DNA of 48,345 nt from Catellatospora coxensis (lineage in GTDB: Bacteria; Actinomycetota; Actinomycetes; Mycobacteriales; Micromonosporaceae): the NCBI RefSeq assembly GCF_016862635.1, contig NZ_BONI01000073.1:1-48345 (forward strand), written 5' to 3'. Numbering within the stretch: the stretch's first letter is position 1; the number at the start of each line of letters is the position of its first letter. A program made the translations under genes and the position numbers. Below are positions 40,206 through 48,302 of the stretch, in pieces. The notes beneath the pieces are model-generated. The model made no database searches. It was not told where the DNA came from and saw only the letters and a list, made by a program, of their open reading frames with translations.

Positions 40206-41588
40206 CTACGCCTGGGGCACCGGCGTCGGCTGCGCGACCAGCGTGGGACGGGACGTGCGGACGCGGCCGGACCACAGCACGCGGGCCAGCACGCCGGGGG
40301 AGAACAGCCGCTGCGGCGGGGACATCAGGTTCGCCACGGCCAGGAACGCCAGGCCGACCTCGGGGTGCTTGGCGGCCGCCCGGTGCAGGCGGGCGACGTA
40401 CGCGTTGAGGAATCGGCCCTTGCGGGTGCGCACGCCCTCGACCTCGGGGTAGCCGAGGTCCGCGCCGACCGCGATGTCCCACGGCACGTCGATGACCTTC
40501 GACGCGGCCGCGTAGAAGCGCTTCGGCAGGCCCGCGCCGCCCTGGCGCAGGCAGTCGCGCAGCACCATCGCCTCGGCCGCGGCGACGGTCATGCCCTGGC
40601 CGTACGCCGGGTTGAAGCTGCACACCGCGTCGGCGAAGGAGACCAGGCCCTCGGGCAGCCGGGTCAGGTGCTCGTAGCGGCGGCGCACGCTGACCGGCAG
40701 CCGCAGCCGCACCGCGGGCCCGGCCGGCTCGCAGGTGCTGAGCAGCTGGTGCAGCTCGTCGCTCGCGAACCGGCGGGCGAACTCCGCGTACGCGTCGGGG
40801 TCGGCCGGCAGGGTGCCGCCCTCGCCGACGCCGATCAGCGTCAGCATCCAGCGGTCGCCCTCGACCGGCACCACCACGCCGCCGATCGGCAGCTCGGGCG
40901 ACGGGCTGATCACGGCCGCGGTGAAGCCGAGCTGACCCGGCGTACGCCGGTAGGCGCGCGAGATGTAGACGGTCTTGGCGTCCACGTGCTCCTCGGCGGG
41001 CTTGTCGTAGCCCAGCTCCGCCAGCCAGGTCGGGCCCCGGTTGCCCCGGCCGGTGGCGTCGACCACCAGGTCGGCTTCCAGCCGCAGCTCGGTGTCGCCG
41101 CCGACGGGCAGGACGCGCGCGCCGACGACCCGGGTGCGGTCCTCGCTCGCGATCAGGCCGACGGCCTCGTGCCGGGCGAGCAGCTGCACGCCGGGCAGCT
41201 CGGTGACCCGGCGGCGCACGTACGCCTCCAGGCCGATGCGGGTCACGCCCAGCCCGGCCAGGCCGGTGTTCTTCGCGGCCAGCCGGTGGCCGTCGTTGAT
41301 CCAGATGACGTCGCCCTGGACGTCGACGGGGACCGCGCCGGCGGCGGTCATCTCGGCGGCGAAGCCGGGGAAGAGCTCCTCCAGGACCTGGCGGCCGCGG
41401 GCGAGCAGGCCGTGCGTGTGGTCGCCCTGCGGCACGCCCTTGCGCCCGGTGACGCCGTCGGTGGGCAGCGCGTCGCGGTCGAAGATGGTGACCTTCGCGT
41501 ACGACTCGCTCAGCACGCGGGCGGCGAGCAGGCCGCCGATGCTGGCGCCGAGCACGATCGCGTGCCCGGACTTTTCCTTGGCAGACAA
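40206..41588 (-). CDS. FAD-dependent monooxygenase/oxidoreductase
   Basis: A 460-residue flavoprotein of the group with p-hydroxybenzoate-hydroxylase/GGR-type fold. FAD-binding GASIGGLLAARVLS is at about 13-26, GVPQGDHTHGLL near 51-62 is typical of the subfamily, and DATGRGNRGP is the second flavin-binding motif; FNPAYGQGM near 345 is the pyrophosphate region. It would hydroxylate or oxidise a small, often aromatic or polyketide-like, substrate using NAD(P)H. I chose the TTG at 41588, which has ACGGAG seven bases upstream and gives the normal distance to the FAD motif; no ATG fits. It is divergent from the amylase gene; the 381-bp gap holds several palindromes. Confidence 0.82.
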   Translation of the reverse strand: MSAKEKSGHAIVLGASIGGLLAARVLSESYAKVTIFDRDALPTDGVTGRKGVPQGDHTHGLLARGRQVLEELFPGFAAEMTAAGAVPVDVQGDVIWINDGHRLAAKNTGLAGLGVTRIGLEAYVRRRVTELPGVQLLARHEAVGLIASEDRTRVVGARVLPVGGDTELRLEADLVVDATGRGNRGPTWLAELGYDKPAEEHVDAKTVYISRAYRRTPGQLGFTAAVISPSPELPIGGVVVPVEGDRWMLTLIGVGEGGTLPADPDAYAEFARRFASDELHQLLSTCEPAGPAVRLRLPVSVRRRYEHLTRLPEGLVSFADAVCSFNPAYGQGMTVAAAEAMVLRDCLRQGGAGLPKRFYAAASKVIDVPWDIAVGADLGYPEVEGVRTRKGRFLNAYVARLHRAAAKHPEVGLAFLAVANLMSPPQRLFSPGVLARVLWSGRVRTSRPTLVAQPTPVPQA

Positions 41589-41603
41589 GGTTTTCTCCGT
41601 CTC

Positions 41604-41624
41604 GGTGTGAGGTGTGCACACACC
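41604..41624 (-). promoter_or_regulatory. GGTGTG/CACACC palindromic site
   Basis: GGTGTG at 41604 is repeated at 41611 and followed by CACACACC, so GGTGTGCACACACC is an inverted repeat. It lies 16 bases before the monooxygenase start and may be an operator for it. Confidence 0.4.
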
Positions 41625-41742
41625 GTAAGAAGCGATGACGCAATCATGAAAACGAATATGCCGTCCGGTAGATGACAATGTGTGCCCGCTCACGCGCTCT
41701 GCGTGGGTGCTGTCGGGACTCCGACGGCGTACGCCTGGAAGA

Positions 41743-41757
41743 ATCTTTGAAAGATTT
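41743..41757. promoter_or_regulatory. Perfect 15-bp AT-rich palindrome
   Basis: AATCTTTGAAAGATT is symmetrical about its centre and stands out in GC-rich DNA, in the middle of the gap between monooxygenase and amylase genes. Confidence 0.4.
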
Positions 41758-41880
41758 TTCAGTGCTGCGGCCGCGATCGATGGCCTCGGCGTGCGCCGAT
41801 GCGTCCGGTCGATGATCGACGCTGCAAACGGAACCCTCATGATCTCCGATTTGTACGGTAAATCCGGCGCATCGATGCTC

Positions 41881-41934
41881 TTCACGCCGCGTCAACGCGG
41901 GGCTAACATCCGTGAAACCTTGCGCAAGAGTTTC
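41881..41934 (+). promoter_or_regulatory. Amylase promoter with LacI-like operator
   Basis: TTCACG (41881-41886), 17 bases, TAACAT (41904-41909). At 41914-41934 GAAAC and GTTTC flank the perfect centre CTTGCGCAAG, a 21-bp palindrome with only two mismatched pairs. The form and position, over the start site, are typical for a LacI-family (MalR-like) repressor of starch genes. Confidence 0.6.
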
Positions 41935-41969
41935 CATCCCCCGACCCTCCCTGACCCAGGAGGAGACTC

Positions 41970-44156
41970 GTGTCCACCCGCACCCGCCCCCTCGCCGCAG
42001 CCCTCGCCTCGGTGCTGCTGGCCGCCGCGCTCACCGCGGTCGCGCTGCTGCGACCCGCCGCCCCCGACCTCGTCCCGGCGAAAGCGGACGCCAACCCGGG
42101 CAACCGCGACGTCATCGTGCACCTGTTCCAGTGGCCCTGGGCCTCGATCGCCAACGAGTGCGCCACCGTGCTCGGCCCGAAGGGCTTCGGCGCGGTGCAG
42201 GTGTCCCCGCCGCAGGAGCACGTCGTGCTCAGCGGCCAGTCCTACCCGTGGTGGCAGGACTACCAGCCGGTCAGCTACCAGCTCGTCAGCCGCCGCGGCG
42301 ACCGTGCCGCCTTCGCGAACATGGTCACCACCTGCCACAACGCCGGCGTGAAGATCTACGTCGACGCGGTGGTCAACCACATGGCCGGCGGCGCGTCCAC
42401 CGGCACCGGCTCGAACGGCTCCACCTACTCGCACTACAGCTACCCCGGCATCTACCAGAACCAGGACTTCCACCACTGCGGGCGCAACGGCAACGACGAC
42501 ATCGTGGCCTGGGGCGACCGGTGGGAGGTGCAGAACTGCGAGCTGGTCGACCTGTCCGACCTGGCCACCGAGACCACCTACGTGCGCGGCAGGCTCACCG
42601 CGTACCTCAACGACCTGGTGTCGCTGGGCGTGGACGGGTTCCGGGTCGACGCGGCCAAGCACATGCCGTTCGCCGACCTGCAGGCGATCCTCGGCGGCGT
42701 CAGCGGCTCGCCGTACGTCTTCCACGAGGTGATCGAGGACAGCGCGTTCCCGCCGGGGGAGTACGCCGGGATCGGGGACGTGACCGAGTTCCGGTACGGC
42801 GACGTCGTCGGCAACGCGTTCCGTGACGCGAACCTGTCCAACCTGAACAACCTCGCCGCGCAGATGGCCCTCGGCTCCGGTGACGCGGTGAACTTCATCG
42901 ACAACCACGACACGCAGCGCAACGGGCGGGCGCGGCTGACGTACAAGAGCGGGCAGACCCACGCGCTGGCGGCGGCGTTCAGCCTGGTCTACCCGTACGG
43001 CACGCCGCAGCTGATGAGCAGTTTCACGTTCAGCAACAACGAGGCCGGGCCGCCCGCCGCCGGCAACGGCGTCACCAACCAGGTGACCTGCGGCTCGGGC
43101 TGGGAGTGCGAGCACCGCAAGACCGTGGTCGCGAACCTCGTCGGCTTCCACAACGCCGTCACCGGCACCGGGGTCGCCAACTGGACCTCGCCGTCGTCGT
43201 CGCGGATCGCGTTCGGCCGGGGCAACGTCGGGTTCGCCGCGTTCAACCGCGACGGCGCCGCGTGGAGCACCACCTTCAGCACCGGGCTGCCCGCGGGTGT
43301 GTACTGCAACGTCGCCACCGGCGACTTCACCGCCGGGACCTGCACCGGCGGCACCGTCACCGTGAACGGCTCCGGCCAGGCCACGGCCACCGTCGCCGCC
43401 AACGGCGCGCTGGCGATCTACACCGGGGCGCTGGTCGGCACGGTGCCGTCGGGCACGCCGTCGCCGACGCCCAGCGGCACCGCCTGCACGAGCGTGGCGG
43501 TCACCTTCGAGTCCAACACCACCACGACCACCGGCCAGAACGTCTTCATCGCCGGCAGCATCGCCCAGCTCGGCTCCTGGAACACCGCCAACGCGGTCGC
43601 CATGTCCGGCACCGCGTACCCGGTCTGGCGGGCCACGGTGAACCTGCCCGCGGGCGCGGCGTTCGAGTACAAGTACATCAAGAAGGACGCCTCGGGCACC
43701 GTCACCTGGGAGAGCATCGCCAACCGCAGCCGCACCGTGCCCACCGGCACCTGCGCGGTGACCTGGGCCGAAACCTGGAACGTGGCGGGCGGCACCACCC
43801 CGTCGCCCACGGCGTCCCCGTCGGCCTCGCCGAGCCCGTCGCCCACCGGCTCGTCCTGCGCCTCGATCGCCGCCGCGTTCTCCGTCAACGCGACCACGAC
43901 CTGGGGCCAGAACGTCTACGTCGTCGGCTCCATCCCGGCGCTCGGCAACTGGAACACGGCCAACGCGATCGCCCTGTCCAGCGCGACCTACCCGGTCTGG
44001 ACCGCCACCATCACCCTGCCGACGAACACGACCTTCGCCTACAAGTACCTCAAGAAGGACGCCGCCGGCACCGTCACCTGGGAAAGCGACCCCAACCGCT
44101 CCCGCACCACCCCCACCACCCCCTGCACCGCCTCCTATCCCGACACCTGGCGCTGA
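41970..44156 (+). CDS. Secreted alpha-amylase (GH13) with two CBM20 starch-binding domains
   Basis: A 728-residue exported enzyme hydrolysing alpha-1,4 links in starch. A signal peptide occupies about 1-40. The GH13 barrel runs to about 390, with VDAVVNHM (region I), nucleophile D227 in GFRVDAAKH (II), acid-base E253 in FHEVIED (III) and D314 in FIDNHD (IV). A C-terminal beta domain ends near 480. Two CBM20 modules follow, about 495-600 and 635-728, each with a GSIAQLGSWNTANA- or GSIPALGNWNTANA-type start and EYKYIKKDASG- or AYKYLKKDAAG-type core, joined by Thr/Ser/Pro-rich linkers. One CBM20 is usual; two may improve raw-starch binding. GTG at 41970 follows AGGAGGAG. Control probably by the LacI-like site upstream. 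Confidence 0.93.
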   Translation: MSTRTRPLAAALASVLLAAALTAVALLRPAAPDLVPAKADANPGNRDVIVHLFQWPWASIANECATVLGPKGFGAVQVSPPQEHVVLSGQSYPWWQDYQPVSYQLVSRRGDRAAFANMVTTCHNAGVKIYVDAVVNHMAGGASTGTGSNGSTYSHYSYPGIYQNQDFHHCGRNGNDDIVAWGDRWEVQNCELVDLSDLATETTYVRGRLTAYLNDLVSLGVDGFRVDAAKHMPFADLQAILGGVSGSPYVFHEVIEDSAFPPGEYAGIGDVTEFRYGDVVGNAFRDANLSNLNNLAAQMALGSGDAVNFIDNHDTQRNGRARLTYKSGQTHALAAAFSLVYPYGTPQLMSSFTFSNNEAGPPAAGNGVTNQVTCGSGWECEHRKTVVANLVGFHNAVTGTGVANWTSPSSSRIAFGRGNVGFAAFNRDGAAWSTTFSTGLPAGVYCNVATGDFTAGTCTGGTVTVNGSGQATATVAANGALAIYTGALVGTVPSGTPSPTPSGTACTSVAVTFESNTTTTTGQNVFIAGSIAQLGSWNTANAVAMSGTAYPVWRATVNLPAGAAFEYKYIKKDASGTVTWESIANRSRTVPTGTCAVTWAETWNVAGGTTPSPTASPSASPSPSPTGSSCASIAAAFSVNATTTWGQNVYVVGSIPALGNWNTANAIALSSATYPVWTATITLPTNTTFAYKYLKKDAAGTVTWESDPNRSRTTPTTPCTASYPDTWR

Positions 44157-44172
44157 CAGGGTCGGGGCAAAG

Positions 44173-44216
44173 GAAGGGCACCTTCTTAACGCTCCGCGTT
44201 AAAGAAGGTGCCCTTC
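44173..44216 (+). repeat. GAAGGGCACCTTC hairpin repeat, copy 6
   Basis: Arms perfect; inner TAACGC/GCGTTA with TCC loop, extending to a 20-bp stem. Sixteen bases after the amylase stop, plus polarity. Confidence 0.88.
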
Positions 44217-44303
44217 TTAACATCCCACCCGCGCTGAGCTGCGACGATGCGCCGCGCAGCCGGTGCGGCAGCCTGACCTGCGGCGCAGGCCGGAAAAGGT
44301 TAA

Positions 44304-44347
44304 GAAGGGCACCTTCTACAACGCGGAGCGTTGTGAAGGTGCCCTTC
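44304..44347 (-). repeat. GAAGGGCACCTTC hairpin repeat, copy 7
   Basis: Arms perfect; inner ACAACGC/GCGTTGT with GGA loop. Nine bases from the stop of the minus-strand helicase gene, minus polarity, so facing copy 6 across 87 bases. Confidence 0.88.
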
Positions 44348-44356
44348 CTTCGTCCT

Positions 44357-46519
44357 TCAGCGCCAGGGGCGGGTGGCGAGGGTGGTGAGGCGCTGGGTGG
44401 CGCGGGAGAGGGCCACGTACAGGGTGCGGCGGCCGGCGTCGGTGCCGGCGTCGATGAGGCCGGGTTCGACGAGGACGACGGCGTCGTACTCCATGCCCTT
44501 GGCGGCCAGCGCGGTGACGACGCGCAGGCGTTCGATGTCCCACTCGGACAGGCGGGCGGTGATGCGGTCGCGGATGCGGGCGTCGGGGGTGATCACACCG
44601 ACGGTGCCCTCGACCTCGGTGAGCAGCGCCGCGACCGCGTCGCGGACCGCGTCGTCGAGGTTCGCGCGGTCGACGATCCGGTGCACGGGGTCGACGCCGG
44701 TGGTGCGTACGGCCTTGGGCAGCGGCAGGTCCGGGGACACCCTGCGGATGACCTCGGCGGCGACCTCGAAGATCTCCGTCGAGTTGCGGTAGTTGGTGGT
44801 GAGCTGGTGCGGGTGGCGCCGACGGCTGCCCAGCGCCTCGTCCCGGGCGCGGGCCACCTCGCCCGCGCTGCCGATCCACGCCGACTGCGCGGGATCGCCG
44901 ACGACGGTCCAGCTCGCCGCGTGGCCGCGCCGGCCGATCATGCGCCACTGCATCGGCGTGACGTCCTGCGCCTCGTCGACGACGACGTGTGCGTAGTCGC
45001 GGTAGTCGTTCTCCCGAGGGGCGGCGGCCGACGCGGCGCGCGAGCGCTCGTACGCCGTCGCCACCTCGCGCACCCCGCCCACCGTGTACGCCTCGCGCCG
45101 GCGTACCCGCGGCTTGGGCTTCTCGCCGATCAGTTCCCGCAGCTCGTCGAGCAGCGGCACGTCGTCGATGCTGGGGCCCTGCTCGCGCAGCGGTGCCAGC
45201 GCCCGCACCAGCGTGCGCTGCTCCTCGTTCGACAGCGAGCCCTCGGCGTACCGGCGCAGCCGCTGCGGGTCGGCCAGCCAGCCCAGCACCTGCTCGGGGC
45301 GCACCAGCGGCCACCATGCCTTGAGGAAGGCGCGGAAGCCCTCGTGCTCGGTCAGCTCCTCGTCGAACCGGGCCTGCTCCAGCCGCGGCTGCTTGGCCTT
45401 CATCTGCTCCCAGAGCAGGTCCAGCACCGCGCCGAACGCCTTCGCACGGATCTCGTTGCGCCGGTTACCGCGCCCGATCCGCCGCCGGATGTCCTCGCCC
45501 TGCCGCCAGTTCAGCTCCAGCCACTCGCCGCGGTAACGCAGGCGCAGGCCGTCGGGGCAGCCGGGCGGGGCGTCCTCGGCGGCACGGCGCAGCACCCGCC
45601 GCATGCGCGTCGAGCCCTTGATCGCGCGGACCGCGGCGGTCTCCTCGCGGGTGGCGCTGAACCCGGGCACGAGCTGCCCGAGCGACTTCAGCGTCGCGGT
45701 GTCCTCGCCGAGCGAGGGCAGCACGGTCTCGATGTACTCGACGAACACCGGGGACGGGCCGACGATCAGCACGCCGCCACCGGCGAACCGGGCCCGGTCG
45801 GAGTACAGCAGGTAGGCCGCGCGGTGCAGGGCCACTGCGGTCTTGCCGGTGCCCGGACCGCCCTCGACCACGGTCACCCCGGACGCGGGGGAGCGGATCG
45901 CCAGGTCCTGCTCGTGCTGGATGGTCGCCACGATGTCGCGCATGCCGGTGCCCTTGGCCCGGCTCAGCGCCGCCAGCAGCGCGCCGTCGCCGACCACCCG
46001 CATGCCCTCGGGCGCGGCCGACGGGTCGAGCAGGTCGTCCTCCAGGCCGGTCACCTTCTCGCCGAACGACGAGATCATCCGGCGGCGGATCACGCCCAGC
46101 GGCTGGGCCGCGGTCGCGCGGTAGAAGGCCGCCGCGGCCGGCGCGCGCCAGTCGATGAGCAGCGGCTCCGCCTCCTCGGTACGCACGCCGAGCCGGCCGA
46201 TGTAGCGGGGGCGCTCGTCCCAGCCCGCCGCCTCGGGGTCGGCCGCGGCCTCGTCCGGCTCGACGCGGCTGGGGTGCATGTCGAGGCGGCCGAAGACCAG
46301 GCCCTCGTGCTCGGCGTCGAACGCGTGCCGCCGCCGCGCCGCGTGGAAGACCATCGCGTCGCGCTCGACCAGCGACCCGTACGTGCCGACCCGTGCGAGT
46401 TGATAGCCGTCGGCCTCGGCCTTCGCGGCGTCGGCGCGCAGTCGGGCCAGCCGCGCGTAGACACGGTCCACGTGCTGCTGCTCGATGGCGATCTCGTCGT
46501 GCAGGGTGTTGTCAGACAT
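44357..46519 (-). CDS. helD: HelD-like UvrD/Rep-family ATPase
   Basis: A 720-residue superfamily 1 ATPase. The coiled-coil N-terminal arm (about 1-40) and the LIDWRAP segment near 121-127 identify the HelD group, which binds RNA polymerase and releases stalled or inactive complexes. Walker A GGPGTGKTAVALHRA is at 220-234, motif II VVVDEAQDVTPMQW further on, and late motifs include AAKGMEYDAVV and YVALSRATQRL. The length is close to actinobacterial class II HelD; class II enzymes have been linked to rifampicin tolerance in some hosts. ATG at 46519 follows AGGAGA. Ends at hairpin copy 7. Confidence 0.85.
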   Translation of the reverse strand: MSDNTLHDEIAIEQQHVDRVYARLARLRADAAKAEADGYQLARVGTYGSLVERDAMVFHAARRRHAFDAEHEGLVFGRLDMHPSRVEPDEAAADPEAAGWDERPRYIGRLGVRTEEAEPLLIDWRAPAAAAFYRATAAQPLGVIRRRMISSFGEKVTGLEDDLLDPSAAPEGMRVVGDGALLAALSRAKGTGMRDIVATIQHEQDLAIRSPASGVTVVEGGPGTGKTAVALHRAAYLLYSDRARFAGGGVLIVGPSPVFVEYIETVLPSLGEDTATLKSLGQLVPGFSATREETAAVRAIKGSTRMRRVLRRAAEDAPPGCPDGLRLRYRGEWLELNWRQGEDIRRRIGRGNRRNEIRAKAFGAVLDLLWEQMKAKQPRLEQARFDEELTEHEGFRAFLKAWWPLVRPEQVLGWLADPQRLRRYAEGSLSNEEQRTLVRALAPLREQGPSIDDVPLLDELRELIGEKPKPRVRRREAYTVGGVREVATAYERSRAASAAAPRENDYRDYAHVVVDEAQDVTPMQWRMIGRRGHAASWTVVGDPAQSAWIGSAGEVARARDEALGSRRRHPHQLTTNYRNSTEIFEVAAEVIRRVSPDLPLPKAVRTTGVDPVHRIVDRANLDDAVRDAVAALLTEVEGTVGVITPDARIRDRITARLSEWDIERLRVVTALAAKGMEYDAVVLVEPGLIDAGTDAGRRTLYVALSRATQRLTTLATRPWR

Positions 46520-46633
46520 GCGTCTCCTGGGCCGGGTATGGCGATGGTGCCCCGATAGGGTACGGGCTGCCTCCGACCGGAAGATCGATCACCGGGCCGA
46601 TGTGACGCGCGGCCCCACCGGATAGGCTGGAGG

Positions 46634-47338
46634 TCAGCCGACCCGCTCCTTCGCGGCGGCTCCCGCGTCGGTCGGGTGGTCGACCTCGTCGGCGCCCAGC
46701 ACCTCGACCGTCTCGTCCGCGGCGGCTTCCACCAGCGACTTCTTGGCCCGGTGCTTGAACCACCACGTGGTGCCCAGGCCGAAGACCACGGCCAGGATCA
46801 GCGCCGCCCACGAGAAGCGCTTCAGCCACGCCTCCGCCACCGCGCCCAGCGCGTAGATCGCGAACGTGGTGCCGAACGCCCAGACCAGCCCGCCACCCGC
46901 GTTGGCCAGCAGGAACTTGCGGTACGGCACCTTCAGCGCACCGGCCATCGGGCCCGCCAGAATGCGCAGCAGCGCGATGAAGCGGCCGAAGAACACCGCC
47001 CAGGTGCCCCAGCGCCCGAACATCGCCTCGGCCCGCACGATCTGCTCCGGGCCCAGGTGCTTCGGGAAGCGGCGGCCCAGGCGCTCCAGCAGCGGGCGGC
47101 CGCCGCGCTTGCCGATCGCGTACCCGATGGAGTCGCCGACGATCGCGCCGATCGCGGCGCCGACGGCCACGCCCCACGGTGAGATGTGATCCGTGGTGGC
47201 CGCGAGCAGCGAGGCGCTGACCAGCACGATCTCGCCGGGTAACGGGATGCCCATGCTCTCGGTCCCGATGACCAGGCCGACGAGGAGGTAGATGGCGACC
47301 GCCGGAAGCGTCTCCAGCCATGCTCCGACGAACTCCAC
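46634..47338 (-). CDS. DedA-family membrane protein
   Basis: A 234-residue membrane protein of the DedA/SNARE-associated family, some of which flip polyprenyl or phospholipid carriers. The family pattern is present: a PLPGEIVLVSASLLA re-entrant loop near 32-46, GAIVGDSIGYAIGKRGG near 64-80, and FFGRFIALLRILAGPMAG near 115-132 with the conserved Arg. The C-terminal 35 residues are charged. GTG at 47338 has AAGGGGTGG upstream. Divergent from the carbonic anhydrase gene. Confidence 0.88.
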   Translation of the reverse strand: MEFVGAWLETLPAVAIYLLVGLVIGTESMGIPLPGEIVLVSASLLAATTDHISPWGVAVGAAIGAIVGDSIGYAIGKRGGRPLLERLGRRFPKHLGPEQIVRAEAMFGRWGTWAVFFGRFIALLRILAGPMAGALKVPYRKFLLANAGGGLVWAFGTTFAIYALGAVAEAWLKRFSWAALILAVVFGLGTTWWFKHRAKKSLVEAAADETVEVLGADEVDHPTDAGAAAKERVG

Positions 47339-47609
47339 CGGCCACCCCTTCTCCGAGCGTCATCGCCCGTAGTGACCTCACGGGACGCTCGAAAGATACC
47401 CGACCGGGGACCCCGTCGCACCCGGCTGAACTCCCTAAGGGGCCGCCGGAGGTGTCGGATCACGGGCTCAGACGCGCCGCGTGTCGCGGCTCGCCGCGCC
47501 GGGTTCGCGGCCGGTCGGGGTGCGTGTTTCGCGCTCAAGTCCGTGAGAAGGGTCGCACTACTTCCGAGTAACCTTCCCGTGGCGGGGCTTCACCAGCGAC
47601 CCTTGAATC

Positions 47610-48245
47610 ATGACGCAGTCGAGGACCGCGCCGTCGGATCGTGATGTGACGATGCCCGGCGAACGCCGGGGGCCAGCAGAGGCGCTGGCGGACCTGATGA
47701 CCGGCAACCGCCGCTTCGCGGCCGGACGCCCCCGATACGGCCACCATGTCGGCGAGGCGGCCGCGCAGTCCAGCGGCCAGGAGCCGTACGCGGTGGTGCT
47801 GGGCTGCATCGACTCGCGGGTGCCGCTGGAAGCCGTGTTCGACCAGAACTTCGGTGACATCTGCGTGGTCCGCTCCGGCGCGCACGTGCTGGACCGCTCC
47901 GTGGTCGGCTCGGTCGAGTTCGCCGTCGCCGAGCTGCACGCCTCGCTGGTGATGGTGCTCGGGCACGAGCGCTGCGGCGCGGTGGCCGCGACCGTCGACG
48001 CGCTGCGCACCGGCAGCCGGCCCGACGGGTTCATGGGTTACCTGGTGGACCAGATCGCACCGGCGGTCACCGAGGCGGGCCTCAACGACCCGCAGGTGAA
48101 CCAGAAGGCGCTGCGCCGCCACGTCAGCCGTACCGTCGAGCAGCTCAGCCTCGCCGAACGGCTCGCCACCGCCACCGCGGCCGGCCGCGCCCAGATCGTC
48201 GGCGCCGTCTACGACCTCGACACCGGCGTCGTCGAACTCCTCTGA
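47610..48245 (+). CDS. Beta-class carbonic anhydrase
   Basis: A 211-residue zinc enzyme interconverting CO2 and bicarbonate. Zinc ligands C66 (GCIDSRVP), H119 and C122 (GHERCGAV) and the Asp68-Arg70 dyad are all present, as is the RSGAHVLD loop near 88-95. No signal peptide, so cytoplasmic. ATG at 47610 lacks a good Shine-Dalgarno sequence; TAACCT at 47569-47574 is a possible -10 element. The ATG at 47652 is an alternative that would remove 14 non-conserved residues. A strong hairpin follows. Confidence 0.88.
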   Translation: MTQSRTAPSDRDVTMPGERRGPAEALADLMTGNRRFAAGRPRYGHHVGEAAAQSSGQEPYAVVLGCIDSRVPLEAVFDQNFGDICVVRSGAHVLDRSVVGSVEFAVAELHASLVMVLGHERCGAVAATVDALRTGSRPDGFMGYLVDQIAPAVTEAGLNDPQVNQKALRRHVSRTVEQLSLAERLATATAAGRAQIVGAVYDLDTGVVELL

Positions 48246-48302
48246 CCCCCCACCCGCCGGGCGCGCCGCCGCGCCCCGGCCCCGCCACCTGGCGCAACTC
48301 TT

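Noticed and set aside
966-44347. Possible CRISPR array or tandem repeat from the GAAGGGCACCTTC copies
   Set aside because: Copies are kilobases apart, palindromic, and adjoin gene ends; there are no regularly spaced repeats or cas genes.
43106-46558. Open frame of about 1150 codons on the plus strand covering the end of the amylase and all of the helD antisense strand
   Set aside because: Shifted-frame shadow of two well supported genes, rich in Arg/His/Gly as expected for a GC-bias artefact; it also reads through two hairpins.
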